Positions 18,484 through 27,424 of a stretch of 64,000 nucleotides of DNA are shown here, piece after piece. The position numbers and the translations under genes are program-made. Each line of letters opens with the position of its first letter. Position 1 is the first letter of the stretch. The stretch comes from Rhodopirellula europaea 6C. GTDB taxonomy: Bacteria > Planctomycetota > Planctomycetia > Pirellulales > Pirellulaceae. The stretch lies in assembly GCF_000338295.1 (NCBI RefSeq), contig NZ_ANMO01000202.1:29748-93747 (forward strand). The letters run 5' to 3'. The notes under the pieces were generated by a model. The model ran no database searches and was not told the origin of the DNA. It worked only from the letters and a program-made list of their open reading frames with translations.

Positions 18484-20505
18484 ATGAACGAACACACCGC
18501 CAACCCTTCGCTGCACGCGGGGATGTTGTCATCCCTCGCTCTGAAATTCGTTTTGGGCGGTCTAGCCTTTGTTGCGACCGTCGCTGGTTCTGCGAATGGC
18601 CAAGACAATTCCGCCAACACGGTCAGCCAGCCCTACCTGGTGTTTGTATCCGATGAAGGAGCCCATCTTCGGTGCGGACCATCGGGCGAGTACTACAAAA
18701 CCGAAGCGGTTCGACACGGACAGGAACTCGAGGTCTACGTCGAAACAGGTGATGGATGGTTGGGCGTGCGTCCCGTCGAGCAAAGCTTTTGCTGGGTTGC
18801 TGCCGATGCAGTCGAACTCAGCCAACAAGCCCAGCCAAAGCGACAAAGCGGTGGTGATGTCCTGGGATCTGCCACGGTGACGGAAGACAAAACGGTTGCG
18901 TGGATCGGAACCAATCTTGGCCGTGCGCGTCGCTACCGCTGGCAGGTTCAGTTGGCGAAAGGCGAAGAAGTCACAATCGTTGGAAGCAGCGAACGGGAAG
19001 GACCCGATGGGCCACAAACCTGGTACCGAGTCGTGCCACCTTCCGGTGAGTTTCGCTGGATTCATCGCGACCAAACCGCAGCGACCGCGGAAGCTTTGGT
19101 TGCGAGTTTGAAGCGACCCGAACCCGCCCAGCACATGTTTTTGCCGGATGGAAATACCGAGCCCACTCCTGCTGCCAAGCAGCCTCGCGTGGCGATGTCG
19201 CAGTTTGAAGCTGACGTGGCAAACGAAGATTGGGACTTGGACACCGACACGCATCTCAGCGAAACAGATGCCGAACGATCGCATCCTCGTCGCGAATTGG
19301 CCGAACGTGTTGCTCGTTTGAGTCGCAGCGAAGAACAAGCTCATCCCGGAGCGGAGATCGAAGAAAAAGAGGATCACCACCCACGAAGTTTGTCCGATCG
19401 AATTGCTCGAGGCCTGGAATCGTTGGTTGGCGGCGGTTTGAAAGAGGCAGCTGATCTCGAACCCATCACGCGGTCGAGTCGTCGTATTCCCGATTTGGTG
19501 CCGATCGAAGACCATCGCGTTGCACGTACGGAAACGATCACCAACGACGTCGCCACGGTGGCGCATGAAGAAGCAATGCCCGCTACACCGAGAGCTGCCG
19601 TTCCTGCCGCCGCGCCGGTTGTTGGCAGTGGTGTGTTGCCAATCGGTTCGAGTGTGGCATCGACAACTGCATCGCCCACGACGGTTCCGGCATCACAGGC
19701 ACCGCAAGATTCAACCATGACGATCACGTCGCGCCCGCGAATGGTGGACGGGAGCGGGAGCGTTGCAACGATGGGCGGTTCGGTCAATCCAGGTCAGCCT
19801 TCGGGCATCCAGCAGGTCTCGGCAGTCTTTCCGCCGGCGACGCCTAAGTTGCGAACCATCGCGGCGGCTCAAATGGAACAAGTGCAGCGTGACGTTGCCC
19901 AATCCGATGTGGCGACGCTGCCAGTGTTGTTTTCTAAGTTGATGGCTCGTGGAGCATCCGCACCCGAGATCGGTTTGGTCGCGGAAGCGGCTGAACGCTT
20001 GCAACTTCACGCCTTGGCGACTCGTTGCCGCGAATACCAGGTTGTTGCTCAACGAAGAGATGGTGAAACGGTGGTCCAGACGTTGGGATTGCCCACGCCG
20101 ATCACGCCTGTTCCCACCATTCACTCCAATGTCGCGCCGATTTCGTCGGTTGTCACAACGGGTTCGCAAATCAACTACGGTTCGCAATCATCGTCCATGA
20201 ATCAGACTCCGGCGAACTTGCCAGTTCAAAACACGGCGACCGTCGCTCACGAAGTTCCGGCACCGGCGGCATTGCCCGTTCATGAGGGAACTTTGGTGGA
20301 GGTTTATTCAGCCGATCCAACTCGACCGCCCTATGCGATCACCGATCGTGGCGGACGAACGCTCGCATACATCACTCCCGCGCCCGGTGTCGATGTGCAC
20401 TCGCACTTAGGAGCAACCATTCGGGTGACCGGCGAGAGTGGGTATCTGAAAGGAATCGATACGCCGCACGTGATGGCGACATCCGCTGCTCGCATCGTTC
20501 GCTAA
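18484..20505 (+). CDS. Secreted SH3-domain protein of unknown function
   Basis: A 673-residue exported protein. The frame is open from a GTG at 18394. ATG 18484, or ATG 18523 with GGGG just upstream, puts a clean signal peptide (LALKFVLGGLAFVATVAGSANGQ) near the N-terminus. A bacterial SH3 domain follows (GAHLRCGPSGEYYKTEAVRHGQELEV and DGWLGVRP), then a second SH3-like unit (TWYRVVPPSGEFRWIHRDQ). The middle is a long Pro/Ala/Thr-rich low-complexity region with charged helical stretches. The C-terminus has a small compact domain (GTLVEVYSADPTRPPYAITDRG). SH3b domains often bind cell-wall peptides or surface glycans; the ligand here is unknown. It ends at a strong bidirectional terminator. Confidence 0.75.
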   Translation: MNEHTANPSLHAGMLSSLALKFVLGGLAFVATVAGSANGQDNSANTVSQPYLVFVSDEGAHLRCGPSGEYYKTEAVRHGQELEVYVETGDGWLGVRPVEQSFCWVAADAVELSQQAQPKRQSGGDVLGSATVTEDKTVAWIGTNLGRARRYRWQVQLAKGEEVTIVGSSEREGPDGPQTWYRVVPPSGEFRWIHRDQTAATAEALVASLKRPEPAQHMFLPDGNTEPTPAAKQPRVAMSQFEADVANEDWDLDTDTHLSETDAERSHPRRELAERVARLSRSEEQAHPGAEIEEKEDHHPRSLSDRIARGLESLVGGGLKEAADLEPITRSSRRIPDLVPIEDHRVARTETITNDVATVAHEEAMPATPRAAVPAAAPVVGSGVLPIGSSVASTTASPTTVPASQAPQDSTMTITSRPRMVDGSGSVATMGGSVNPGQPSGIQQVSAVFPPATPKLRTIAAAQMEQVQRDVAQSDVATLPVLFSKLMARGASAPEIGLVAEAAERLQLHALATRCREYQVVAQRRDGETVVQTLGLPTPITPVPTIHSNVAPISSVVTTGSQINYGSQSSSMNQTPANLPVQNTATVAHEVPAPAALPVHEGTLVEVYSADPTRPPYAITDRGGRTLAYITPAPGVDVHSHLGATIRVTGESGYLKGIDTPHVMATSAARIVR

Positions 20506-20537
20506 AAAGCAGCGACATGGCGATACAACGTTCAGCA

Positions 20538-20569
20538 AAAAAGGCTCGGTGATTTCACCGAGCCTTTTT
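20538..20569. terminator. Bidirectional rho-independent terminator
   Basis: AAAAAGGCTCGGTG (20538-20551) is perfectly complementary to CACCGAGCCTTTTT (20556-20569) around an ATTT loop, with A and T tracts on both sides. It serves both the plus-strand SH3 protein gene and the minus-strand serA gene. Confidence 0.92.
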
Positions 20570-20640
20570 CGATTCATGCGGTCATGTTTGCCGCGATTGG
20601 GCATCGTCCGAAAAGGATTTGACCTTTCGGAGGGCAATGT

Positions 20641-22263
20641 CTAGCTGAGCCAGCTTGGCAATTGGCCTGCACCGGGCATGTCGATGACTTGGCACTCCGT
20701 GATCGCATCGATGGCGAGCAAGTCGTCCAGTGCAGCTTGGGGGACGTCGCCATCGAGGCTGAGGACGCCGATGGCTGCACCGCCGGGAGCATCGCCTTCG
20801 CGGCCGACCGCCATTTGAGCGATGTTGACGCCGTGGCTGCCGAACGTGGTTCCGACACGACCAATGATTCCGGGCACGTCCTTGTGGACAAAGACCAACA
20901 GTTTGCCGTCCAAGAACGATTCCAAACGATAACCGTTGACGAGAATCAATCGTGGCATTTCGTGGCCGAGGATTGCGGCACCGGCTTGGACCGTTTTGCC
21001 GTTGCCACTGACCTCAGCGGTGATGCTGCTGGTGAAGGCACCTTTGTCGCCGACGCGTTCGCAGGTGAGTTCAATGCCACGTTCGCGAAGCAGCATTTCG
21101 GAGTTGATCACATTGGCATCTTCAACGACACGTTCCAGCAACCCGGCGCAGAACGCGTTGTTGAGAACTCGAGTGTCTTTGCCGGAGACTTCGCCGCGGA
21201 AAGTCAGGCGAGCGTGGTCGATGCCACCACCGTGCAGTTGGCTGAGGAACAATCCCAGTCGGTGAGCCACGTTGAGGTGGCCACGAAGTTCGGCCAGGGT
21301 TTTAGGATCAAGCGACGCGACGTTGACGCTGTGACGAATTTCGCCGGTTCGCAAGTAGCTCAGCAGCAAGTGGATGCCTTCGACGGCGACTTGCGTTTGT
21401 GCCTCTTCGGTGCTGGCACCCAAGTGAGGCGTGCAGACGACGCCGGGCATTCCGAACAGCGGGCTGTCTGTGCAAGGTTCGTTCTCGTAAACGTCGAGTG
21501 CGACACCACCGAGTTTGCCAGACTTCAGACCTTCGACCATCGCTTCGGCGTCGTAGATTCCACCACGAGCCACGTTGATGATCCGAAGGCCGGGTTTGAC
21601 CTTCTCGAGTTGCTCCATGCCGATCAAACCGCGAGTTTCTGGGGTCAGCGGCGTATGGACGGTCAAGTAATCGATTTGCGGAAGCATCTCGTCGACCGTT
21701 GCCACTCGGCGGACCTTCAGCGATTCGGCCTGGTCATCGGTCAGGAACGGATCAAACGCGACCACGTCCATGTCGAATGCTTGAGCACGCGAGGCGACTT
21801 CGCGACCGATGCGGCCCATGCCGACGATGCCCAAGGTCTTGCCAGCGACCTGGGTGCCCATGAATTTCTTCCGGTCCCAGCGGCCTTCGACCAAGCTTTG
21901 ATTGGCCGCGGCGATGTTGCGGCTCATCGCGAGCAGCATGGCGAACGTGTGTTCGGCGGTGCTGACCGTGTTGCCAGCGGGAGTGTTCATTACAACGATT
22001 CCGCGACGCGTGGCGGCGGGTTTGTCGATGTTGTCGGTGCCCACGCCGGCGCGAACCAAGGCTCGCAAACGGGTGTTGCCTTCCAAGGACTCGGGCGTGA
22101 TGGTCACGCCGCTGCGAAGGATCGCCGCGTCGAACTCGTTGAGTGATTGGCGAAGTTCTTCGCCTTTGAGTTTGGTGCGAACTTCATATTCGATGCCTTC
22201 GGAGGCTTCGAGTAGGTCGATGCCTTCTTGGGCGATGTCGTCCAGAACGAGAATGCGATGCAT
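20641..22263 (-). CDS. serA: D-3-phosphoglycerate dehydrogenase
   Basis: Catalyses the first step of serine synthesis, oxidising 3-phosphoglycerate with NAD. The 540-residue long form has a catalytic domain with the NAD-binding GMGRIGREVA and the conserved VHTPLTPETRGLI, NVARGGIYD and TPHLGASTEEAQ blocks (the last bearing the catalytic His). An intervening domain follows, then a C-terminal ACT domain (LLVFVHKDVPGIIGRVGTTFGSHGVNIAQMAVGR) that in the family binds serine for feedback control. It lies 47 bases downstream of serC on the same strand, so the two are likely an operon. It ends against the bidirectional terminator. Confidence 0.96.
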   Translation of the reverse strand: MHRILVLDDIAQEGIDLLEASEGIEYEVRTKLKGEELRQSLNEFDAAILRSGVTITPESLEGNTRLRALVRAGVGTDNIDKPAATRRGIVVMNTPAGNTVSTAEHTFAMLLAMSRNIAAANQSLVEGRWDRKKFMGTQVAGKTLGIVGMGRIGREVASRAQAFDMDVVAFDPFLTDDQAESLKVRRVATVDEMLPQIDYLTVHTPLTPETRGLIGMEQLEKVKPGLRIINVARGGIYDAEAMVEGLKSGKLGGVALDVYENEPCTDSPLFGMPGVVCTPHLGASTEEAQTQVAVEGIHLLLSYLRTGEIRHSVNVASLDPKTLAELRGHLNVAHRLGLFLSQLHGGGIDHARLTFRGEVSGKDTRVLNNAFCAGLLERVVEDANVINSEMLLRERGIELTCERVGDKGAFTSSITAEVSGNGKTVQAGAAILGHEMPRLILVNGYRLESFLDGKLLVFVHKDVPGIIGRVGTTFGSHGVNIAQMAVGREGDAPGGAAIGVLSLDGDVPQAALDDLLAIDAITECQVIDMPGAGQLPSWLS

Positions 22264-22310
22264 GTTGGGGACTGAGATTGAAGGGGGATGGATGGTTTGT
22301 GGGATGCCGT

Positions 22311-23462
22311 CTAGCTGTTCTTGCTGGCAAAGTCGTTCATGAACGACGCCAATGCGTTGACGCCTTCGCGAGGCATCGCGTTGTAGATACTCGCTCGGAT
22401 GCCGCCGACACTGCGGTGGCCCTTGAGGGCGGCGAGCTTATGCTCAGCAGCTTCCGCGATGAATTTGGCGGTCAGTTCGTCGCTGGGCAGATTGAACGTC
22501 ACGTTCATCAGGCTGCGGCAATCGGTTTTCGCGTGACCACGGTAAAAACCGTTGCTGGAATCGATTGCGGAATACAACTGCTGCGATTTTTCACGGTTGA
22601 TGGATTCCATCTTTTCCAGTCCGCCCATGTCATCGCGAAGCCAACGAGCGACTTTGCCGAGCACGTAGATGGCGAACGTCGGTGGAGTGTTCCATTCCGA
22701 GTCGTTGTCGTGATGGTTCTTGAAGTGCAAGTAGCCGGGGATGTTCGGATCGGCTTGGTCGAGCAAGTCCTTCCGCATGATCACGACGGACACGCCAGCG
22801 GGACCAGCGTTCTTTTGAGCACAGGCGTAGAGCAGACCGTATTGGTCGATCGGAAGTGGGCGACAAAGGAAATCGCTGGACGCGTCGCTGACTAACGGTA
22901 CCGAGTCAGGGCAGTTTGGTTCCGTTGGAAACTGAACGCCCTGGATGGTTTCGTTGCTGCAGTAGTACATGTAGGCAGCATCGTCGGGGCAAGCCAAATC
23001 AGACGCCGATGGAATGTGGTCGTAGTTGGAGTCCGCCGCGTCAAAGAGGACATCCACGTCGCCCTCTTTCTTGGCTTCCTTGATCGCTTTTTTGCCCCAG
23101 GATCCCGTCAGCACGTACTGGGCTCGTTTGCCGCTGCCGCGAAGCAGGTTGGCTGGGATCGCGGAGAATTGCAGTGTTGCTCCGCCTTGCATGAACATGA
23201 CCGAGTAATCGTCGCTGACATTCAGCAATTCGCGAATGGTGGATTCGGCGTCATGAAGCACGTCGACAAACAATTTGTCGCGGTGGCTGATTTCCATGAT
23301 CGACGCGCCCGCGCCGGGGTAGCACAGCATCTCATCTTGAACTTCCCGCAGCACCGATTCGGGCATGGTGGCTGGTCCCGCCGAAAAATTGAACACCCGC
23401 TCGGGGTGGCTCGCGGAAGATTGGGCGGAAGTGGTTTGCACACCTTGGGCTGATGCAGTCAT
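22311..23462 (-). CDS. serC: Phosphoserine aminotransferase
   Basis: PLP enzyme that converts 3-phosphohydroxypyruvate and glutamate to phosphoserine, the second step of serine synthesis. The frame is open to 23576, but the ATG at 23462 (MTASAQGVQTTSAQ) comes shortly before the family start RVFNFSAGPATMPESVL and is preferred. The protein is then 383 residues. The conserved GAGASIMEISHR, MFMQGGATLQFSAIP, the PLP lysine in AQKNAGPAG and the C-terminal GHRSVGGIRASIYNAMP are all present. It sits first in the serC-serA operon on the minus strand. The start is upstream of the conserved core by about 20 residues. Confidence 0.94.
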   Translation of the reverse strand: MTASAQGVQTTSAQSSASHPERVFNFSAGPATMPESVLREVQDEMLCYPGAGASIMEISHRDKLFVDVLHDAESTIRELLNVSDDYSVMFMQGGATLQFSAIPANLLRGSGKRAQYVLTGSWGKKAIKEAKKEGDVDVLFDAADSNYDHIPSASDLACPDDAAYMYYCSNETIQGVQFPTEPNCPDSVPLVSDASSDFLCRPLPIDQYGLLYACAQKNAGPAGVSVVIMRKDLLDQADPNIPGYLHFKNHHDNDSEWNTPPTFAIYVLGKVARWLRDDMGGLEKMESINREKSQQLYSAIDSSNGFYRGHAKTDCRSLMNVTFNLPSDELTAKFIAEAAEHKLAALKGHRSVGGIRASIYNAMPREGVNALASFMNDFASKNS

Positions 23463-23874
23463 TCGAGGCGGCTCGGTTGCATAGGGGTGATGGGGAGGAT
23501 GTCCCGGGGGTAAAGGCCTGATTCCGGAACAAGTTTTGGCGAATTCTAAACGTCCATGCCCAGATGCGGAAGGCAACCCGAACGCGGGCGGGAGGCCGAT
23601 TTGACGCAGGCCGATCGATCAACCGATTGCACGGTTCGGGGCACAAATTCATTGCGAACAGACGCTTGGGAGCTACTGAGGACAACGTCGCGTTAGCCTA
23701 TACGGCGGCCACGCGAGTGGTCTGGTCCGAAAATCGGACCGAATCGGCGTGAAATCAGTGCCACCAGGACTTCGGAATCAAAACACGCCTTCGAAAAAAC
23801 GCCAGCCCAATTAAGCTGGAGTGCGATCGCCGTCTGATCTCCGCTAGCTTTTTCTGAGTCGATTCCACCTCGCC
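23463..23874. other. Divergent intergenic region between serC and the O-antigen ligase gene
   Basis: No gene is supported in these 412 bases. The region separates divergent operons and must hold promoters for both, but I cannot point to -35/-10 boxes with confidence. It contains a 7-bp hairpin, GGTCCGA-AAA-TCGGACC, at 23724-23740 that could be an operator or weak terminator, and a smaller CCAGC/GCTGG pair nearer the ligase gene. Confidence 0.4.
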
Positions 23875-25209
23875 ATGCTGCAACTCGCCCAGCAAATTCG
23901 AACGGCATGGAACGAATCTTCGTGGCTGGCGGTCACGACGTGGTGCTTGGTTGCTCTGTCTACTTTTTTCGGGCCGCTCGATATTGGTTCGGACGCAACG
24001 GCCATGACCGTTGGTTTGGACATCCGAGTCGCATGCAAGTTAGTTGTCGCAGGCCTAGCATTTTTGGTCGGCATGTATGGTTTGCTGACCTCTTCGGACG
24101 TGCGTCAAACTCTGACAACAATCCCACCCGTCGTTTTGTTGACAATTTTGATGTTGGTCGGTTTGGCAACACCGATCGCAATTAGCAGTTCATCGTTGCC
24201 TGCGGTTTTGATCAACGTTGCCTACGTTTTGTTTATCGTTGTTGCATTGTTCAGCATCAGGCTGCGTGGGGTGGTCACCGCTGTTTTGGTGGGCGTGACC
24301 GCGACAATGGGAGTGGCACTGTTTTTGTACTTTTTTGTGCCGAAGTTTGGTTCGTTTCCTGAATTGCTGGCCGATGGCTTGGTCGTCAATCGAATGTCAG
24401 GAACGGCTCATCCCAATGCAGTGGGAAGAGCGATGGTGCTAGGCCTGATCGCAACGTTGTACTTACGGCGAAGTGACGTGTTGCGATTGAAGGTGACTTT
24501 GCTACTAACGGCATGTTTTGCACTGGGGGCGTACCTGGCCTGGAGTCGGACGGCGTTGCTGGCCGGTGCGTTTGGGGTAGGCATCTTGTACTTAGATCAG
24601 CTCCGAGGACGATTCGGAGTTTCCGCCGTTGCGTTGCTTGCCTTGCTAAGCATTTTGGGAGTCACATTCATCTATGCGACTGGGCGAGAGGACCAATTAG
24701 TTGGGAAGGTGCTCGAAAAACTTTCCAAATCTGGCGATGCAGAGGAGATCATGAGCGGGACGGGGCGTTCCGAAATTTGGGCCGAAGCGACTAATCTAAT
24801 CATGCAGCGTCCTATCATTGGGCATGGTTTCAACGCCGCTCCTATCTTGATGCTCGACTATTCCCAAGCGACACACAACGCGGTTCTTCATGCATCGTTG
24901 GCGGGAGGATTGATCGCAGGGGCATTGATGGCTGGATTGTTGCTTTGGAATCTTTACCTCGTGTTTTTCGCTGAGAATTTGTTGATTCGAGCGTTCTCTG
25001 CTTTCACGATTCTTTCGTGCTTGACTGAAGACACCGTACTGGAGATTTTCCCTGGACCATGCACCATTGTATGGATGGTGTGCGTCTTTTATCCCGCGTT
25101 AGTGAATGTGCACCAGTCAGAATCGTTTGACGGCTTTGATTACCATCTCGACGAAGCTGAAACGAAGGCGGATGACCGTGGACTCATTGGAGTCTTACGG
25201 ACATCATGA
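23875..25209 (+). CDS. O-antigen ligase/polymerase-like membrane protein
   Basis: A 444-residue polytopic protein with about ten hydrophobic segments and a Wzy/WaaL-type pattern. The late-position block GTGRSEIWAEATNLIMQRPIIGHG, followed by THNAVLHASLAGGLIAGALMAG, is typical of O-antigen ligases, which join or polymerise glycans at the periplasmic face. A long loop lies between. The stop overlaps the start of the glycosyltransferase gene (ATGA), so the pair is coupled. The gene looks less GC-rich than its neighbours by eye, which can accompany acquired glycan loci, but hydrophobic codons also lower GC. Ligase versus polymerase cannot be decided. Confidence 0.82.
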   Translation: MLQLAQQIRTAWNESSWLAVTTWCLVALSTFFGPLDIGSDATAMTVGLDIRVACKLVVAGLAFLVGMYGLLTSSDVRQTLTTIPPVVLLTILMLVGLATPIAISSSSLPAVLINVAYVLFIVVALFSIRLRGVVTAVLVGVTATMGVALFLYFFVPKFGSFPELLADGLVVNRMSGTAHPNAVGRAMVLGLIATLYLRRSDVLRLKVTLLLTACFALGAYLAWSRTALLAGAFGVGILYLDQLRGRFGVSAVALLALLSILGVTFIYATGREDQLVGKVLEKLSKSGDAEEIMSGTGRSEIWAEATNLIMQRPIIGHGFNAAPILMLDYSQATHNAVLHASLAGGLIAGALMAGLLLWNLYLVFFAENLLIRAFSAFTILSCLTEDTVLEIFPGPCTIVWMVCVFYPALVNVHQSESFDGFDYHLDEAETKADDRGLIGVLRTS

Positions 25210-26402
25210 AGCGAGCCTCTAACGCGACGGTCGTCTACCTACGCAACTTTTTCGCGCCTGATTCCATTGCCATCGCCCAGGCGTGGGATCGCCGTGTTGG
25301 AAAATTGATTGTATTGATTTCCGTCTCGATGGAGGGCAATCGAAGTTGGAAGCCCGATGATGGTGGGCTCGATGTGAGGCGGCAGAAAACTTGGACTCGA
25401 ACTCGGGTCGATCACCATCCGAGTGGATATTCTGATATTAACTATGTCCACTTTCCGATCGATACGACGCGGCAATTGAAGCGAGCAAAGGCTGATGTCG
25501 TGGTGTCGAACGAACTGGGACTGCGGTCCATCTTGTCTGCTTTCCACTGTTCGCGATCTGGATGGTTTGGATTGCGAAAACGTCGGTGCCAGTTAGTCAT
25601 CGCCGTCAGCACTTCGCCGTGGATCGAGGCCAGTCGATCGGGTTGGTTGCGAAAAAAACAGCGTTCGTTGTTGCTCGCCCGAGCGGACCGAGTGACGTTT
25701 AACGGCCCCGAGTGCAAGCAATGGTTGCTTGGACTCGGCGTCCCGGAAGATCGATTGGCCCCGTTTGACTATTCGGCGGATCCAACCAAGATCTACAGAG
25801 GTGAACTCCAAAGCCAAACAGCCGATTGTGTTCGTGTGTTGACCGTTGGTCAGTTGATTGATCGCAAGGGCGTTCGCGAAGGATTGGCGAACATGATAGA
25901 GGTGACGCGTCAATCTCCGGACCTGCTCATTGAATGGACACTGATCGGTGGCGGCCCACTGCTGGCCGAACTGAAAGAGGTGGCGATGCCGGACAACTTG
26001 AGGATCGATTGGCGAGGCAATTGCAATGCCGAACAGATTCGTGATGCCTATCGTGATCACGAGATCATGTTCTTCCCGACCCGTGGCGACGAATGGGGAT
26101 TGGTCGTCGACGAGGCTCTTCACAGCGGGTTGGTCGTGATTGGGAATGAGCGAGCCCAAGCAGTGGCAGCCTTGATTCGTGATGGGCACAATGGTTGGAT
26201 CGTCGAAATTGATCGAGCGGACTCATTGGCTCATGCCATCAGCGCCTACGCCAAACTCGACGCGACGGAAAGAATGAAGATGCGTCAGCAGGCGAGAGAA
26301 TCGGTTGTCGATCGAACGCCCGAAAACTCAGCAGATCAGATCACGAGTCTGATCGATCAGATGTTGGCGGAGCCTCGAAGCGACGATTCCAGCCACCGTT
26401 GA
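25206..26402 (+). CDS. GT4-family glycosyltransferase
   Basis: A 398-residue retaining glycosyltransferase of the GT-B fold, group 1. The C-terminal half has VLTVGQLIDRKGV, a GGGPLLAEL turn, then PTRGDEWGLVVDEALHSGLVVI, the nucleotide-sugar site. The acidic pair that binds the nucleotide-sugar ribose and phosphate reads D/E...E, as in many family members. The N-terminal half has no signal and is less conserved. Donor and acceptor cannot be read from sequence. Coupled to the ligase-like gene, it probably builds the glycan that the ligase transfers. Its 3' end overlaps the convergent SDR gene by 62 bases. Confidence 0.85.
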   Translation: MKRASNATVVYLRNFFAPDSIAIAQAWDRRVGKLIVLISVSMEGNRSWKPDDGGLDVRRQKTWTRTRVDHHPSGYSDINYVHFPIDTTRQLKRAKADVVVSNELGLRSILSAFHCSRSGWFGLRKRRCQLVIAVSTSPWIEASRSGWLRKKQRSLLLARADRVTFNGPECKQWLLGLGVPEDRLAPFDYSADPTKIYRGELQSQTADCVRVLTVGQLIDRKGVREGLANMIEVTRQSPDLLIEWTLIGGGPLLAELKEVAMPDNLRIDWRGNCNAEQIRDAYRDHEIMFFPTRGDEWGLVVDEALHSGLVVIGNERAQAVAALIRDGHNGWIVEIDRADSLAHAISAYAKLDATERMKMRQQARESVVDRTPENSADQITSLIDQMLAEPRSDDSSHR

Positions 26403-27183
26403 CGTTGATGTTTTGGCCGGTGACGAAACTGTTCTCGGGTGCGGCCAAGTAAGCGACCGCCTCGGCGATGTCTTTCGGTTTCCCCCAGCGGTGCATCAGC
26501 GATTGATGCTTCGCTCGGTCGTCCCAGTAACCCGACGTGGTTTCGCCCCAAGCCGTTTGCGTCCATCCGGGTGAGACCGTGTTGACTCGCACGTGCGGTG
26601 CCAACGTTTGTGCGAGCGAAGCTGAGAACGCCATCACCGCGGCTTTGACCGGACCGAACATCATTCCCGCATCGCCTTCCATTCCAAGCGGGGCTTGGTC
26701 CCATCCGATGAAGGTCATCGACGGCACGATCGAGTCATTCCGTTTCTGTGTGCAGACTTGCTGCTTCAGCCGTTCGCCGACCAATCGCGAAAGTGTGATG
26801 GTGCCTTGGACGTCGACGGCCAGCAGTCTTTGGAGCTTTTCGTCAAACGACCATTCTGCCGCGGCACCGGTCAGCACATCCAGACCCGCATTGTTGACCC
26901 AGGTTTGGATGCCGCCGGAAAACTTGAACGCTTCCTCTGCCAATCGCCGCACGTCGTTCGAGTCAGCTAGGTCCGCCGCGATGATTTCGGCGTCTTGGTC
27001 TTGTTCTCGAATCGCTGCCGCGGTCGATTCGGCCCCCTCTCGATTTCGACGGTAGTGGATGAGGAATCGAGAATGTCTGCCCAAGGAATTTTCGTATTCT
27101 GCCAGCCGGATCGCAATTGCCTGGCCGATGCCGCTGGAGGCACCGGTGACGACGATGCCGGATGGGATCGGTTTTGCAGGCAT
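26341..27183 (-). CDS. Short-chain dehydrogenase/reductase-like protein, catalytic Tyr replaced by Phe
   Basis: A 280-residue Rossmann-fold protein with the SDR cofactor motif TGASSGIGQAIAI, the NNAG motif and VNTVSPGWTQT after the active site. The usual YxxxK appears as FGPVK (nucleotides around 26655-26669 read TTC GGT CCG GTC AAA), so the proton-donating Tyr is Phe; the upstream Ser position is also not recognisable. The C-terminus ends in NGGWNRRFE. The start ATG at 27183 gives the usual N-terminus; the frame is open to 27240. It may be a non-oxidoreductase SDR or a pseudoenzyme. It overlaps the glycosyltransferase gene on the opposite strand. Confidence 0.8.
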   Translation of the reverse strand: MPAKPIPSGIVVTGASSGIGQAIAIRLAEYENSLGRHSRFLIHYRRNREGAESTAAAIREQDQDAEIIAADLADSNDVRRLAEEAFKFSGGIQTWVNNAGLDVLTGAAAEWSFDEKLQRLLAVDVQGTITLSRLVGERLKQQVCTQKRNDSIVPSMTFIGWDQAPLGMEGDAGMMFGPVKAAVMAFSASLAQTLAPHVRVNTVSPGWTQTAWGETTSGYWDDRAKHQSLMHRWGKPKDIAEAVAYLAAPENSFVTGQNINVNGGWNRRFEAPPTSDRSDS

Positions 27184-27424
27184 GACAAAGCTCGAGCGGC
27201 AAGGAGCGGTTGGCCAGGATGCGATTGGCCGTTGAACCATGGGAACGACGTGATGAAGCTTAGCAATCCCGGCGGAGCGAGGAACCGGTCGGTGCCGATG
27301 CGGAGGGACGCGAGCGTCCGGCCCAACGTCGATTCGATAGAATCAGAGGGCGGTTACACGATTTGCGTGTGCTGTATGATGGGCACGCCCGAGCTCCGGT
27401 TCCTTCTCATTGAATTCGACTTCC

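Noticed and set aside
20662..22146. 494-residue open frame opposite serA
   Set aside because: It is a shadow of the well-supported serA gene, with no recognisable domain.
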